Source: Pseudo-nitzschia pungens
Taxonomy: Eukaryota > Bacillariophyta > Bacillariophyceae > Bacillariales > Bacillariaceae
Direction: 5' to 3'
Length of the DNA stretch: 64,000 bases
Assembly (NCBI GenBank): GCA_037355855.1
Contig: CM074758.1
Span: 5,925,001-5,989,000 of the forward strand
Shown here: one piece after another, positions 30,228 to 41,062 of the stretch
Layout: every line of letters begins with the position of its first letter
Numbering within the stretch: the first letter of the stretch is position 1
Notes under the pieces: generated by a model
The model's database searches: none
What the model was told of the DNA's origin: nothing
The model's input: only the letters and a program-made list of their open reading frames with translations
Translations under genes and position numbers: made by a program

Positions 30228-31268
30228 TCAGGGAAGCCAAATGAGGTCCCCATCGATGCTCCGTTCTGTTCTTCCACCATGATTGGCATGGTATTCTTCA
30301 ATTGCTGCTTCACGAGCTGCATTGATGTGGGCTTGGAAGGTCTCGTTGCTTCCTGGGATCATAAGCGCGTGTGTGTGAGTATGGAAGGACTCAGTGTGGT
30401 TGGTTCCGGAGCCCTTGTTGTGGTTCTTAGAGAACCGGTTCTTGGGGCACTCAGACCAATCGTGGTTGTGACCGGGGATCCGGCAGGGATTGGACCTCTT
30501 CTTGTTCTGATTTCCTTTGTTGTTGGAATTATTGCGTTTGCGAGAGTTGCTGTTGTTGTTCGAATGCTTCTGCTGTTTGTTGTTGTTCTTGTTGCCTTTC
30601 TTGTTGGCTTGACGTTCGTGACAGCTCATGTGGTCTACGATGTGTTGGACTGTGGTCCCCTCTTGGATTCCACTGTGGATAATACCATAGCTCTCGATCC
30701 ATGCTGAGGGAAAGGAATGGAGGAGGATGGTTAGTTTTTCCACTCTAGATAGTGGCGCGCTGCTTCCATCTAACTTTTGGGTGTATTTCATGAGGATAAG
30801 GATCCGGTCCGCGTGCTCTTTGCATGTAACCGAAGGAGTTTTCCGGCATTCGGCGCTCCGAAGGTAAGTATGCATGATGTCTCGGGCATCTCTGGCGTTG
30901 CAATAGAGTTTGGTGAAGTCTATAAAGGCTTGGTCATATCCACCAATCTCTTCTTGCTCGTATTGGTATTCTTCTGGATCCAGTGGGTCCTTTATCATGT
31001 CGTTCCACTTGCTCTGCGCGTCCGTAGTGAGACAGCGACTGAAGTGTGTGAGGTATACGTTGATTGGTAGTCTTAGGAGCTTTGCTGCATTTCTGAAAGA
31101 CTCCTCCACAAAGAGCAGTTCTTCTAGTCCTCTGGTCTCGGTGAACAGGGGGACTTTCATGCTATCGGTTCGGTCCTCATCGACGTTGTACAGGGTGAAG
31201 AGTTTCGGCTTGGTTCGATCGAAAGAGCTCTTGTAGGCAATAGGGGGATCCCTGTAGATTCCGGCCAT
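30228..31268 (-). CDS. gag: Gypsy Gag (element D)
   Basis: A 346-residue Gag from ATG 31268 (MAGIYRDPPIAYKSSFDRTK), homologous to the Gag of C across its length. Capsid blocks DARDIMHTYL and IVDHMSCHER and the Cys/His segment NPCRIPGHNHDWSECPKN are intact. The Asn-rich linker differs in length, and a few residues (ARE) are inserted near the C-terminus. It ends at TGA 30228-30230, with pol continuing in the same frame. Confidence 0.93.
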   Translation of the reverse strand: MAGIYRDPPIAYKSSFDRTKPKLFTLYNVDEDRTDSMKVPLFTETRGLEELLFVEESFRNAAKLLRLPINVYLTHFSRCLTTDAQSKWNDMIKDPLDPEEYQYEQEEIGGYDQAFIDFTKLYCNARDARDIMHTYLRSAECRKTPSVTCKEHADRILILMKYTQKLDGSSAPLSRVEKLTILLHSFPSAWIESYGIIHSGIQEGTTVQHIVDHMSCHERQANKKGNKNNNKQQKHSNNNSNSRKRNNSNNKGNQNKKRSNPCRIPGHNHDWSECPKNRFSKNHNKGSGTNHTESFHTHTHALMIPGSNETFQAHINAAREAAIEEYHANHGGRTERSIDGDLIWLP

Positions 31269-31409
31269 GGTTGAAGGAGTTGGATAGGGAGGTTGCTCTT
31301 GTCAGGGATACAGGTTGCCTCTTTTATTGAGGCTGTTGGTTTGGTTTTCGTGAGAGTTCAGTACTGAATTCTACTACTGTTCCTACGTGAAAGCGGACAG
31401 TAATTACTG

Positions 31410-31724
31410 TGTAACACTCTAAAGTAGAAATTTCGGAGTAGTATGAATAATTGTGTGTTATTTCACTTTACGAGATGGGATTGAAATTAGAGAGAGGAAA
31501 TAATGAGCGATGAGGTCATCGTGACCTCCTCGTATAATAACCATCCCTGTATATAACATATATTCTGTATGTAACCTTAATCGTATAATCGCTCTCCTCT
31601 GCATGCCTGTTTACACATACCAGATATCCGTACCTGGATATCTTATATATATATATTTGAATCCCATGTGGGATTCGGTTAATTATTAATTCGTAACACT
31701 ACTAGCCTACGCTAGCATGTTACA
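31410..31724 (-). repeat. LTR of element D (5' LTR)
   Basis: This 315-bp repeat is bounded TG...CA and followed by GTGAC (31725-31729). The palindrome ACAGTAATTACTGT (31397-31410) touches its inner end. Confidence 0.93.
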
Positions 31725-31729
31725 GTGAC

Positions 31730-33004
31730 TTCCCCAGAACTAAATTCAGCTCCAATCTTCTGTCTGTCACTAAAAAGGAGGGGCACGATTACAGTGGTAT
31801 GCTGATTTTGATTCTTTTAACATTGGTTTCTGAATCCGGCAATGCAGTTTTGAGCGACACCTCATTTGTGAAGAAACACATTGATGTCATCGAACAAATC
31901 ATCTCTATGGAAGAATTTCTCAAACACGGCCGGCCTACCACTAAGTGCATCAAAAATCTTCCCAAAACCATCATTCACTTCCTCAACTCTATCAATGGCA
32001 CCTGCCGTCGGAAGGGTATGGGAACAAAACTGATCAAAAATCACCTCTACTTTCACATTCCGAAGTACATCAGTCTGTGGGGTCCAACATTAGGTTTCGA
32101 TTCTGCATATAGTGAAAGTCACCACAAGACAGAAATAAAAGCACCGTCCAAAAATACTCAACAAAATGCCGCAACCTTAGTCCATCAGACAACCCGTCGC
32201 AAAGAAGAAGCATCTCTCCTTCGACTCGCAACCTCTCATTACAAGTTGAAGAAAGTGTCTGGTGATCCTAAAGTCATATCCCGCAGGCCATCCCAGTATG
32301 GTGCCCGTTTCACCATTTTTCTGGATGGAACCAAAAGTTCAATGCAATGGATCAGACAACGGAACTACAACAAACCATTTCATTCATCAATTGTACTAGA
32401 TTTTGTTTGCAACTCTGTCCTTCCTTTGCTCAATGACACATCCAGCATATCGGGGTTCACCGAACACAACAGATGGGATTCTGTGAATCGTGTCAACTAC
32501 CTGTTCCGATGTCACCCCTCATACAGGTCTGATTCAGGCCAAGTGAACAGTGTATGGTTTGACTGGGCAATGTTTGCAGTCGATGATAACACTGAAATCC
32601 CCTGTCAAATGCTGTGTTTTCTGCATGTGAAAGATTTGAAACAACCCACATCGGCTGTGAATGGATACGATGTTGATTCAGATGGCATATACGCGGTTAT
32701 CAGAAAGTTTAAAGAGGATCCAAGGTCTACATCATCTCACTTTGTAAAAAGTGGCTATCTTGACAATACTTTATATGTATTCAACACTGATACTATTCTT
32801 TCGGAACTGGCAGTTGTTCCTGAACTGGACGAGAATGCTGAACCGGTAAACAATGGTCGTTGGTTGGTTGTTCACAATCGATTGCAATGGCTCGAATTCT
32901 TTGAAAAGAGGAATAATTCTATGACATATACTACCTACGAGAGCCTCTACTCCGCTTGTCCTGTACAACGAGAGGAATCAGACAGCACCGGCATTGCAGA
33001 ATGA
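31730..33004 (+). pseudogene. Plavaka/CACTA-like transposase, 3' part (E copy 1)
   Basis: This continues the transposase interrupted at 20148 and matches the last 425 or so residues of 41063-44257, ending EESDSTGIAE. Segments FRCHPSYRSDSGQ and WFDWAMFA are typical, to my memory, of the C-terminal domain of diatom transposases of this type. It is open, but cannot be expressed with the 5' part because of the upstream stop and the inserted element. Confidence 0.88.
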
Positions 33005-33059
33005 ACCATTCCACAATACTAGGCACGTAACTAAATAATAAAAAATCTTTGTATCTTTT

Positions 33060-33588
33060 GCTTTCGTCATGATTGAAATCGTCGTTGCTCTTCGCTCTGA
33101 TCGCCTGCCTCGATGTTGTCCTCGCTGAAATCGTCGTTCTTCCTTAAATCATCGTTGCTCTTTGCTCCGATCGCCTTAGTCGTCATTGACATCATCGTCG
33201 CTCTTTGTTCCGATAGCCTTCCTCTTCGTTGTCCTACCTGAAACCGTCGTCCCACCTGAAACCGTTGTCCCACCTGAAACCGTCGTCCTCCCTGAAATCG
33301 TCGTTCCGATCATCTTCGTCGTCCTCCCTGAAATCGTCGTTGCTGTTCGCTTCGACCGTATTCGTCGTCCTTAACATCGTCGTTGCTCTTCGTCGTCATT
33401 GAAATCGTCGTTGCTCTTCGCTCCGATAGCCTTCCGCTTCGTCGTCCTCCCTAAAATTGTCATTCCTCTTCGTCGTCCTCCCCGAAATCGTCGTTCTCCC
33501 TGAAATTGTCGTTGCTGTTCTTCGATCATATTCGTCGTTGTCCTTGAAATCGTTGGGGTTGGGGTTGCACTTCGCTCCGACAGATCGC
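33060..33588. repeat. TCGTCG minisatellite block, E copy 1
   Basis: A degenerate array of units like GAAATCGTCGTTGCTCTTCG with connectors such as CTCCGATCGCCTTCGTCGTC lies between the convergent ends of the transposase and gene 2. Long open frames on both strands here follow from the lack of stops in the repeat and are not genes. The same block is at 44312-44880 in copy 2. Confidence 0.8.
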
Positions 33589-34675
33589 TCATCGAAATCC
33601 CCATCCCGAATCTGACTCCCAATCCGAATCCCATCCCGCACGCAAATCCTTTACCAAATCATCGTCAGCATCCTGCTCATAGAAATCCTGGTCAGCCAAA
33701 TCATCATCAGAATCTGAGCCCAAACCCGCATCCACAACCCAATCCTCATCAGAATCTGAGCCTGAACCGGCATCTGCATCAGAATCTGAGCCTGAACCGG
33801 CATCGGCATTCTCTGCGGCTTCAGCCTGTGTAAGAGCAGCAACTGCATCATCAAAGACAACTTGGGCAGCGTCTCTGGCTGCCACGGCTTCATCACGAGC
33901 TGCTTGGGTTGCCATTTCTTCCGCCTCTGCCTCATGCCTCTCATCCTGAGTGGCATTTTGATTCTCATCGATTTCTATCCAACGGTCCAACGCTGCTTGC
34001 CACTCAGCCTGTCTTTGCGTCAGCTCTACTTGCGCTGCCTGCAAATTAACTTCGGCCGCACGTCTTGCTCTTCTGTGCTTGCCCCAATCAAGTAAGCAGA
34101 ACACAAATGTTTGTGGACCACGACCTCCCCTTCCCATTCCGTACTTTCCATAAAATTCAGGATTCTTGGTGGCAAAACCAATCTTATTTTCCAGACTGAA
34201 AACGGTACCTTCTTCATCTCTACCAAATTTGTCATAGTGAACACCAACCGGGTGTTGCACAAGTATTTCGGAATTAAGGGAACAAAACTGATACAAAATT
34301 TCACCAATGTCATTCGAACCGGCACGGGTCATGGCTTTCTTGTGGTTTCTCAACTCTCGCGCAACAGCAAGAGGCACCACATTCAGCACCCCTTTCACTC
34401 CCTCTAAAACAATGTTGCTCAGCTCTCTCAGAAGTAATGCACTGACTATCTTTGACTCTGTGAATGGCCGAAAGAATTTGTATCGTGAAAACAAATCCTT
34501 GGAGATTGGCCCGATCTGTCCTCCATACTGAGGGTTGGAATATGCCCAATGAATTGGACGTCCTCTTCTGTTGATGTAAAACACACGTATTTTGTGCCCG
34601 TCTGGAACAACGAAGGTTGCATTTCCCTTCCTAGGTGTAACACTCGGGTTTTCAAGCATCTGGAAGAGGGCTCGA
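33589..34675 (-). pseudogene. E accessory gene 2, 5'-truncated (copy 1)
   Basis: About 360 codons matching the C-terminal part of the gene at 44906-46407/53331-53985. Homology stops at 34675, where an internal deletion joins it head to head with gene 3. The visible part contains a globular block (VFYINRRGRPIHWAYSNPQY), then an Ala/Glu/Gln coiled-coil stretch and an acidic tail with Gly-Ser-Asp repeats. I do not recognise the family. The N-terminal Cys-rich half is missing, so this copy is dead. Confidence 0.75.
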
Positions 34676-35721
34676 CTGAAACGAAAAGAAAGATAATCCT
34701 CCCAAAGCCATCGGGGCTGTGGAGGACGACGTTTCTAAAGCGAACGAAGCCACAACCCCCCAAAAAAAAAAAATCGACTATGACAATAAACGGGTACGGA
34801 TTGAACGCAGGCTTGGCCGCAAACAAACTACACAGCCAGAAAATGCCAAGAACATGAAAGACAAAGGCGTTAGAGGAAAACTAAAAACGGTTGCAAAAGA
34901 AGTAAAACAACTTCAGTTTTGCAGTACCTATGGGGATATGGATAAACAAAGCAACAGTCCCGGCTTTATTAACTTTTTGGGTTCCTACGACGACATCATT
35001 CCGAGAACAAGTACTAAATCAAATTTTGAGTCCGATTGGGACTATCAGAGAAAGAAAGGACCAAAACTCACATTTCTGGTTGATCCCGCTTTCGACCTAT
35101 ATAGAGAAAGAATTGGTGATCAATTAATCAATGCTGGCAATTGGTTTAAGGAGAACGAATGTAAAAAGCCTGGACCATATCAATGCTGGCAATTGGTTTA
35201 AGGAGAACAAATGTAAAGAGACAGGACCATATCACACACAAACTGTGGAAGATTATTTCGATAGGAACTTCGGTGATGATTCGACGGCACCGAATGGGAA
35301 TAACATACCTACAGATATAAAAAATGCCGCCCCCTCTGAAATAGAAAAGTTGACGGAGAAACAAATGGAAGACATTGTTCAGAAGGAGACTAAGGGTATG
35401 ACAACAGAAGAAAAAGGGTTGTTCCGACGCTCAGTGAATGCTGTGATGGGTAAGCAGCAGTGCGAATGCTACAAGAAGAAAGGGAAAGATCCGGTCCGTG
35501 AAGGAAAGAAAAATTGTTTCAAAATCGCCCACAAGCAAGTCAACCATAAAAGAGTGGAACAGGAGACTGAACAAGACAGAGAGAAAAAGAAGAAAAGGAA
35601 AAAAAAGGGGAAGAGGATGCAAAACTCAACGTCCAACCTTCCACCTCATATGAAGAAGCATCCTCCACCAGGACCACCGAAGCCAGGGAAAAAGCCGCAA
35701 GCAGGGTCACAACAAAAGTAG
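34676..35721 (+). pseudogene. E accessory gene 3, deleted and frameshifted (copy 1)
   Basis: Only the end of the acidic repeat region and the conserved C-terminal domain remain. The frame is open across an A tract at about 34762-34773 into KDKGVRGKLKTVAKEVKQLQ and FINFLGSYDDIIPRTSTKSN. A 52-bp tandem duplication (copies starting about 35131 and 35183) then shifts the frame and ends it at 35199-35201. The rest of the domain (EDYFDRNFG; EKLTEKQMEDIVQKETKG; a Cys-containing segment; a Lys-rich tail) continues in another frame to TAG at 35721. The function is unknown; copy 2 keeps the N-terminal part. Confidence 0.7.
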
Positions 35722-35779
35722 GATTCCGCTTCCGCGAAATTTGGTACACCCAAGAAAAGTAAGACACAGGTGTAATGGA

Positions 35780-36860
35780 ATATTATAAAACATAGTACTA
35801 CTATGTGATTGGGTAATTTTATCTAGTAAATCCTGAATTATTGGTGATTTTTGAATACTTCTTTTTGAATAGTCTAAATAATGGTCAGTATATGCATCTG
35901 TTAGAATACTAAAAAAGGAATAAACTTGCTACCAATTTTTGAATACTTCTTTTTGAATACTTTAAATAATGGTCAGTATATGCATCTATTAGAATACTAA
36001 AAAGGTATAAAGTTGCTACCAATTATATTTTGGATGTAAGTTCTGATTTGTCAGAGAAATTCTGGGTACACGAAATTACAGCACAGAATGTGCATATTTC
36101 CTGTGGATGGGTGAAATTGTCCTAGATTTTTTGTGTTCCGCACTGAATAATGGTCAGTATATGCATCTATTAGAATACTAAAAAGGTATAAAGTTGCTAC
36201 CAATTATATTTTGGATGTAAGTTCTGATTTGTCAGAGAAATTCTGGGTACACGAAATTACAGCACAGAATGTGCATATTTCCTGTGGATGGGTGAAATTG
36301 TCCTAGATTTTTTGTGTTCCGCACTGAATAATGGTCAGTATATGCATCTATTAGAATACTAAAAAGGTATAAAGTTGCTACCAATTATATTTTGGATGTA
36401 AGTTCTGATTTGTCAGAGAAATTCTGGGTACACAAAATTACAGCACAGAATGTGCATATTTCCTGTGGATGGGTGAAATTGTCCTAGATTTTTTGTGTTC
36501 CGCACTGAATAGTGGTCAGTTTATGCATCTATTAGAATACTAATAAGGGAATGAACTAGGTTATATTTTGGATGTAAGTTCTGATGTCTCAGAAAAATTC
36601 TGTGTACCCGAATTTACACCACAGAATGTACATATTTCCTGTGGATGGGTCAGATTGTACTAGATTTTTTGTATTCCACACTGAATAATGGTTAGTATAA
36701 CTATCTATTAGAATAGTACTAAAAAAGGAATAAACTGGGTGCAACTTATATTTTGGATGTGACACTTGCTTTGTAAAAAAAATCCTCAGTTGACCAAAAT
36801 CCACCCCAAAATATGCTTTTTTCCGGAACGGGGATCATACTGACCAATATTTTCTTGTCT
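35780..36860. repeat. 181-bp tandem repeats, E copy 1
   Basis: The word TGGTCAGTATATGCATCTATTAGAATAC recurs at about 36151, 36332, 36513 and 36689 (the last two slightly altered), with partial units upstream. The spacing is 181, 181 and 176 bp. Units include TTTCCTGTGGATGGGT and end in CCGCACTGAATAA. The array lies between genes 3 and 4 and is matched at 59975-60800 in copy 2. Confidence 0.88.
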
Positions 36861-36960
36861 TAGAGTGTTAAAAATGCACGGATACACAAGTGGCTATGAA
36901 AGATAATGGTGATTGTTTGGTTACTTTTATGTCCAAGAGTATAAAATAGAATAAAGCGGG

Positions 36961-37170
36961 ATGAAAAATCTGACAAAAAAAGTAGTAGTCCAGCCCATTG
37001 GCAAAGAAAAATATAATTCTTGTGAAGGATTCCATCCTGCCACATCTGACCCTTATGAACATAATGCTACCACAGAGACGGTACGATTCTTTTGTTCCAG
37101 CCATGGATATTGTCATTATATATCAGAATCTATCACTGCCGTTACTACAGCACGTACGAGTCGTAGTTGA
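36961..37170 (+). other. Small conserved ORF upstream of gene 4 (copy 1)
   Basis: A 69-codon frame (starting MKNLTKKVVVQPIGKEKYNS) is open in both E copies (see 60985-61194). The differences are mostly amino-acid changing, so there is no clear sign of selection. It could be a leader peptide, a real small protein or chance. Confidence 0.25.
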
Positions 37171-37517
37171 CCTTCTGCTACTGCTGGTATACTTATGTAG
37201 TAGTACTACTACTAGTAATTTTTGCCTACTGTACAGCAGGGAATAGTAGAGCCAACAATACAATCGGTAGTGAATATGGGTACAGTAGAGAATGAACAGA
37301 GATGTGCACAGGTGGATAGAAAAAAATTATGGCGCGGGTGGGAATCCTCTTAAACATTTGGCCACGTCACCTACAATTTCCATAGTGAAGTGTATGCCAT
37401 TACAAGTTGCGGGGATGGTGGGTGGAAAATGATTAACAGGTTTTTTGTTAGTAGTGAAAATGCTGTGTTCACAATTTTATGGCTTCACATATTTTTTTAC
37501 TTCCGACACTTGAAAAA
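37171..37517. promoter_or_regulatory. Upstream region of gene 4 (copy 1)
   Basis: About 350 bp of non-coding sequence with TAC/GTA repeats (about 37195-37215) lies before the gene 4 start. It is well conserved in copy 2 (61195-61543) apart from small indels. It probably contains the gene 4 promoter; no defined motif can be assigned. Confidence 0.4.
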
Positions 37518-39121
37518 ATGCCTACCGTATATGATGAGTATCAGGAAATAACAAAAGCACCCACCGATTGCAATGCACCGAGAAAGAATCGAAGTGGAAA
37601 AATTGTATCCAATGCTAATACAGGTGGTGATACTACTACTAGTAGTACTACTAGCAGTACGAAATCGAACCCAAAGACAAGTCGAAAACTACCACCCACC
37701 TCAGGTGGTGGAGGGGGAAGAAATAAAAAAAGCAAGAACAACCCGACCGAGGTTTTGGTTGGTACCACACCACCAACCAACAAACCCGCCGCCGCCCCGG
37801 GTGTTGTTACACCGAGAACTATTACGACCGGTACCAAAATAACACCAAGACCCACCTACGAAGCATTGCTACAACAGCTAAAAGAGAGCCAGCAGAAAGT
37901 AGCTTCTTTAGAGAGGGATGTGACAAGACTGCGGGAGGATACAAAAAAAGAAGAGCCCACGCTGAAGGCAACTGAAACAGGGAAGAAGCCAAAGCCACAG
38001 ATGGTACGAACCGTAAGTGAAGCAAAATTAGAGATAACTAAGCTGCATTGGGATAAACTTAAGGAACATCAAAAAGACGCGGGTTTGGAAGCACAGTTGA
38101 CACTGCACATAAAAAATAGGTGGTTTCGTAACTTGAAGTTTATTGTGGATGAGAATAAGGTCAAATCAATTTTGAAGAAAGCGATTGCGTCGAAAGCTGT
38201 GGTTCCACCCCATGGTATTCCATTTCAAATTTTTTATGGGTTTAACAGAAGGTTGGTGTACAAGGGTCTTTCCACGCTGCGGCACAATGCTCAAACTTTG
38301 GCTAGAAAACACTATCTCGGTACGTGCTTACTAAGTGAATAAATTGGTTGCTATTACTGCTTGGTTGAGATTGATGGTATATCCCCTGCTACTCTAACAC
38401 TTTTTACTGCTGTGTAATCCTACTAGAGGACACACTCGATCGCGAAGGCATTGTGCCCGATTCCTTTCCGGGTAAAGTGGAGATTGTGATGCGGGAGAGT
38501 ACTAGTAGTAGTGGAACTAGTAGTAGAAAGAAGCTGGGACTGAACCCAGAGTACAGAAGGTATGACAACAACAGTGACAATGATGATTTTTATTACTTTG
38601 TGACTCGGATTCTATCAAGCATCTCTCCATTAGAGAGGGACTACAAACACAAAAAGACGACATGTTTGATGAGTGAAATATTCACAGAAACTGATGAAGC
38701 ATTTGCATTGATGATGATTCATAATGAGTATGATGTTTGGGTGAATCATGTTGAGCAAAAAAGGAACGGCGGTGGCAGGATTGTGAGAAGGAAGAAGAAA
38801 AAGAAATTTTGTGACCAATACAGTGGAGAGGAGCAATCATGGTCGAAGGAAGGTCTAGCACTGTTCAATAACTTGTGCAGGGAGATTGTGGAGTTGAGGA
38901 AAGATCCAAGAACGGGTAGAGAGTGTGAGGAAAGATTGAGAGAGAGGCTCCGTCGCGAGAGTGTAAACAATGACAACAACAACAGTGCGTTCGATGAGGA
39001 ATGGGTGCAGGAGGAAGAAGTTACTGAATACATTAGTCCGGAGCTACAAGCTTTGCTAGATGTAAATGTAGATGAGGAGGACTTTACTGGCAGTAACGAG
39101 ATCGCGTTGGCCAGTCTTTAA
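37518..39121 (+). CDS. E accessory gene 4, two exons, intact (copy 1)
   Basis: Exon 1 is 37518-38319, the intron 38320-38426 (GTACGT...CTACTAG, 107 bp), and exon 2 38427-39121. The spliced product is 498 residues. The start is ATG 37518 (MPTVYDEYQE), because frames upstream are shifted by an indel in copy 2. The protein has a Thr/Ser/Pro-rich low-complexity region with a Gly run, a coiled coil (about residues 115-150), a conserved basic/hydrophobic block (LTLHIKNRWFRNLKFIVDEN), then in exon 2 a segment ETDEAFALMMIHNEYDVWVN and a charged C-terminus. The exon 2 motif reminds me of ORFs common in protist transposons; this is unverified. No enzyme motif is seen. A role in DNA binding or transposition is a guess from location. 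Confidence 0.75.
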
Positions 39122-39149
39122 AAATCTTTTGAACCAAAATTTGTGTGGT

Positions 39150-39410
39150 GTGCATGAGGACGAAGACAATTGAAGCGAAGAGCAACGACGATGTCAAGGA
39201 CGACGAAGGCGATCGAAGCGAGAAGCAACGACGACTTCAAGGACGACGATGAAGACAATCGAAGCGAAGAGCAACCACGACTTCAGGAAGGACGACGTAG
39301 ACAATCGAAGTGAAGAGCAACGACGACTTCAGGGAGGACGACGAAGACGAAGGCGATCGGAGCGAAGAGCAACGACGATTTCAAGGACGACGACTTCTTA
39401 ATTTGTGTGT
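39150..39410. repeat. Minisatellite block downstream of gene 4 (copy 1)
   Basis: Units like GAAGCGAAGAGCAACGACGA followed by CTTCAAGGACGACGAAG are the reverse complement of the TCGTCG block found after the transposase. The two blocks therefore face each other near the two 3' ends of the element. The matching block in copy 2 is shorter (63180-63300). Confidence 0.8.
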
Positions 39411-39984
39411 GAGTGTGTGAGAAAATTGAACAGAGAATAAACAATTATTATTGAACAGAGAATAAACAATTATTAGAGTAGTATCAATATTTATCAAAAG
39501 AAAGACTTATATTTTGCATCATAGTGTTTCAAAATTTTTTTCATGGAGGTCGCGATTCCTGGGCTTCGGATGATAATTGTGATTTTTGTGAGGATTTTCT
39601 TGAGGGGTGTGATGGGAAATACTTGGTGTCGGGATGAGAAATAAATTTTTGGGAGTGAATTTTTGCAACAGTCTCATAATATATAATGATGGTAGGGTCG
39701 GTAATAATGAGTCAGATTAAAAAAAATTGGGGGAAGGGGGGAATTATTTTGAGAAAACAAATAATTTTTTTGAAAATATTGATTAATTTGATTAAGTGAC
39801 TGAAGAAAAAATATTTGAGTCTTAAAAAAAAATTGGGTCGAGTTTGAATTTTTTTTTTTTTTCTCGTAATTGAGGTAGTTAGGCGGTCGCGATTGAGGTC
39901 GCGAATCGCGAGAGAGCTAGGAATCGAGCTACGTCAAAATGAGCCAGGAATAAATCGCGACCCCCCTAAATAAATTGTTGGGAG
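39411..39984. other. Right subterminal region, E copy 1
   Basis: AT-rich non-coding sequence with homopolymer runs, then TCGCGAT/TCGCGAA words close to the terminus. It is nearly the same as 63310-63863 in copy 2. It likely holds transposase binding sites, given the density of TCGCGA. Confidence 0.5.
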
Positions 39985-40008
39985 GGGTCGCGAAACAGTT
40001 TTCGGACG
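39985..40008 (+). repeat. Right terminal inverted repeat, E copy 1
   Basis: The repeat ends GCGAAACAGTTTTCGGACG and is the inverted match of 17836-17859. It is followed by the target dinucleotide CT. Confidence 0.88.
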
Positions 40009-40647
40009 CTGTACAACTCAGTACTGTTCTGCAAAGCAGCGTTCAAGCATTCAAAGCGAGTCCTTTGTCATGGAGTTGCTCGTAAGGCAAACTGTGGCAT
40101 CCCTGACTGTGTGTTTCAGCAGGAACTGAAAAATGCCCGCGAAGAACGAGCGGCTCGTGGTACCGTTAAAACTGCTGTTCTTGAAGGGGATCCGGAGTGT
40201 TCGTTTCTTATTGCATCCAGTGTGTATGATATCAAAAGGAGAGGATGAAATTCCTCCGTCTCAACCAGTTAGATACATACAACAACGGTATGGGCGACGT
40301 TGATATTGCTGACCAGCTCAGAGGAGTCTACAGATTGGATCAAAATGTAAGGAACAGGAAGTGGTGGTGGTCTGTTATGTTTTGGGGAACAGGAGTGCTC
40401 CTGACGAACGCCTACAAGCTGTACTTATCTTTATGTGAAGAAGAAGGAGTGAAGAATCCCCGGTATGCACGTCAATATGACTTTAGGAGGGCAATTGGAG
40501 AGTACTGGGTGAATCCTCATGGTGTTGAAGCTGAATTTGATGCTCACATGTTCAATTGTACAGCCCATTTTGATCTTGATGGACTTCTTGACCCAACCAT
40601 CTCTCCTTTAACAAGCCCCTCCACAGCAACTGGTGGTGAAGGTGCTG
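40009..40647 (+). pseudogene. PiggyBac-like transposase, middle part (interrupted)
   Basis: This resumes exactly where 17835 stops: YNSVLFCKAAFKHSK, HGVARKANCGIPDC. It ends in TGA near 40242 after SSVYDIK. The next frame, from 40245, carries the typical MGDVDIADQLRGVYR, NRKWWWSVMFWGTGV, LLTNAYKLY and YDFRRAIGEYWVNP segments. A frameshift and probable loss of several tens of codons separate the two. The third catalytic Asp is in VDIADQLR. The frame then enters E copy 2 at 40648. It was therefore already decaying apart from the insertions. Confidence 0.88.
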
Positions 40648-40671
40648 CGTCCGAAAACTGGTTCGCGACCC
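40648..40671 (+). repeat. Left terminal inverted repeat, E copy 2
   Basis: The repeat starts CGTCCGAAAACTGGTTCGCG and is followed by CATCGCGACCC-type subterminal repeats to about 40725. It pairs with 63864-63887. Confidence 0.9.
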
Positions 40672-41062
40672 ATCGCGACCCATCGCGACCCGATCGCAAC
40701 CCAATCGCGACTTGTCTAAAAAAAACGCGACCACAATTTTTTATTTCACAACCTTTTTTCCACTATTCTCAACCTTATTCCTTTTTTTCCTCCATCTCCG
40801 CATCGGTTTCTGGAAAATGTTCTTATCTAGACCCTGATATTCAGTCCCTCGTCACCTTTTCATTCCATTCTACACATTTGAAACATTTGACTCAATATAA
40901 CAAATAATTTTTAATCAGATCATCTTCAATCACACAACAGTTACATCGCGCACCGTTGTAAAACTTTTTTTAAGTGGTGTCACCTAACATACCGGTACCC
41001 CAGCTAAGAATCCTCCCTTCGCATCACAACAAACAATTATTTCAATTTATTTTATTTTCACC

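Larger units (their letters stand above)
20144..31729 (-). mobile_element. Ty3/gypsy element D, with target duplication, itself interrupted by element C
   Basis: The element spans 20149-31724 with duplication GTGAC at 20144-20148 and 31725-31729. Its 5' LTR is 31410-31724. Its 3' LTR is split by element C into 20149-20253 and 26065-26276. Gag and pol are open on the minus strand. Between the LTRs I see about two substitutions and one TA-microsatellite length change, so D is older than C. Removing D rejoins the E copy 1 transposase exactly where copy 2 reads through. Confidence 0.95.
17836..40008 (+). mobile_element. Giant DNA transposon E, copy 1 (holds nested gypsy elements D and C)
   Basis: The left terminus CGTCCGAAAACTGTTTTGCG and the right terminus (inverted, ending CAGTTTTCGGACG at 40008) form an imperfect inverted repeat of about 24 bp. 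The target dinucleotide CT is present on both sides (17834-17835, 40009-40010), and removing the element restores the piggyBac coding frame. Subterminal ATCGCGACC words repeat at both ends. Contents in order: broken transposase with gypsy D inside, minisatellite, truncated gene 2, rearranged gene 3, 181-bp repeats, gene 4, minisatellite. Without D and its target duplication it is about 10.6 kb. Confidence 0.9.

Noticed and set aside
33186..33640. Long open frames on both strands with VVLPEIVV- or SEEQRRFQ-like repeats
   Set aside because: They arise from the stop-poor TCGTCG minisatellite; the unit is degenerate and differs in phase between copies.
40245..40907. C-terminal extension of the piggyBac frame past 40647
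   Set aside because: Sequence after 40647 is the left end of transposon E copy 2; the true continuation is at 63890.
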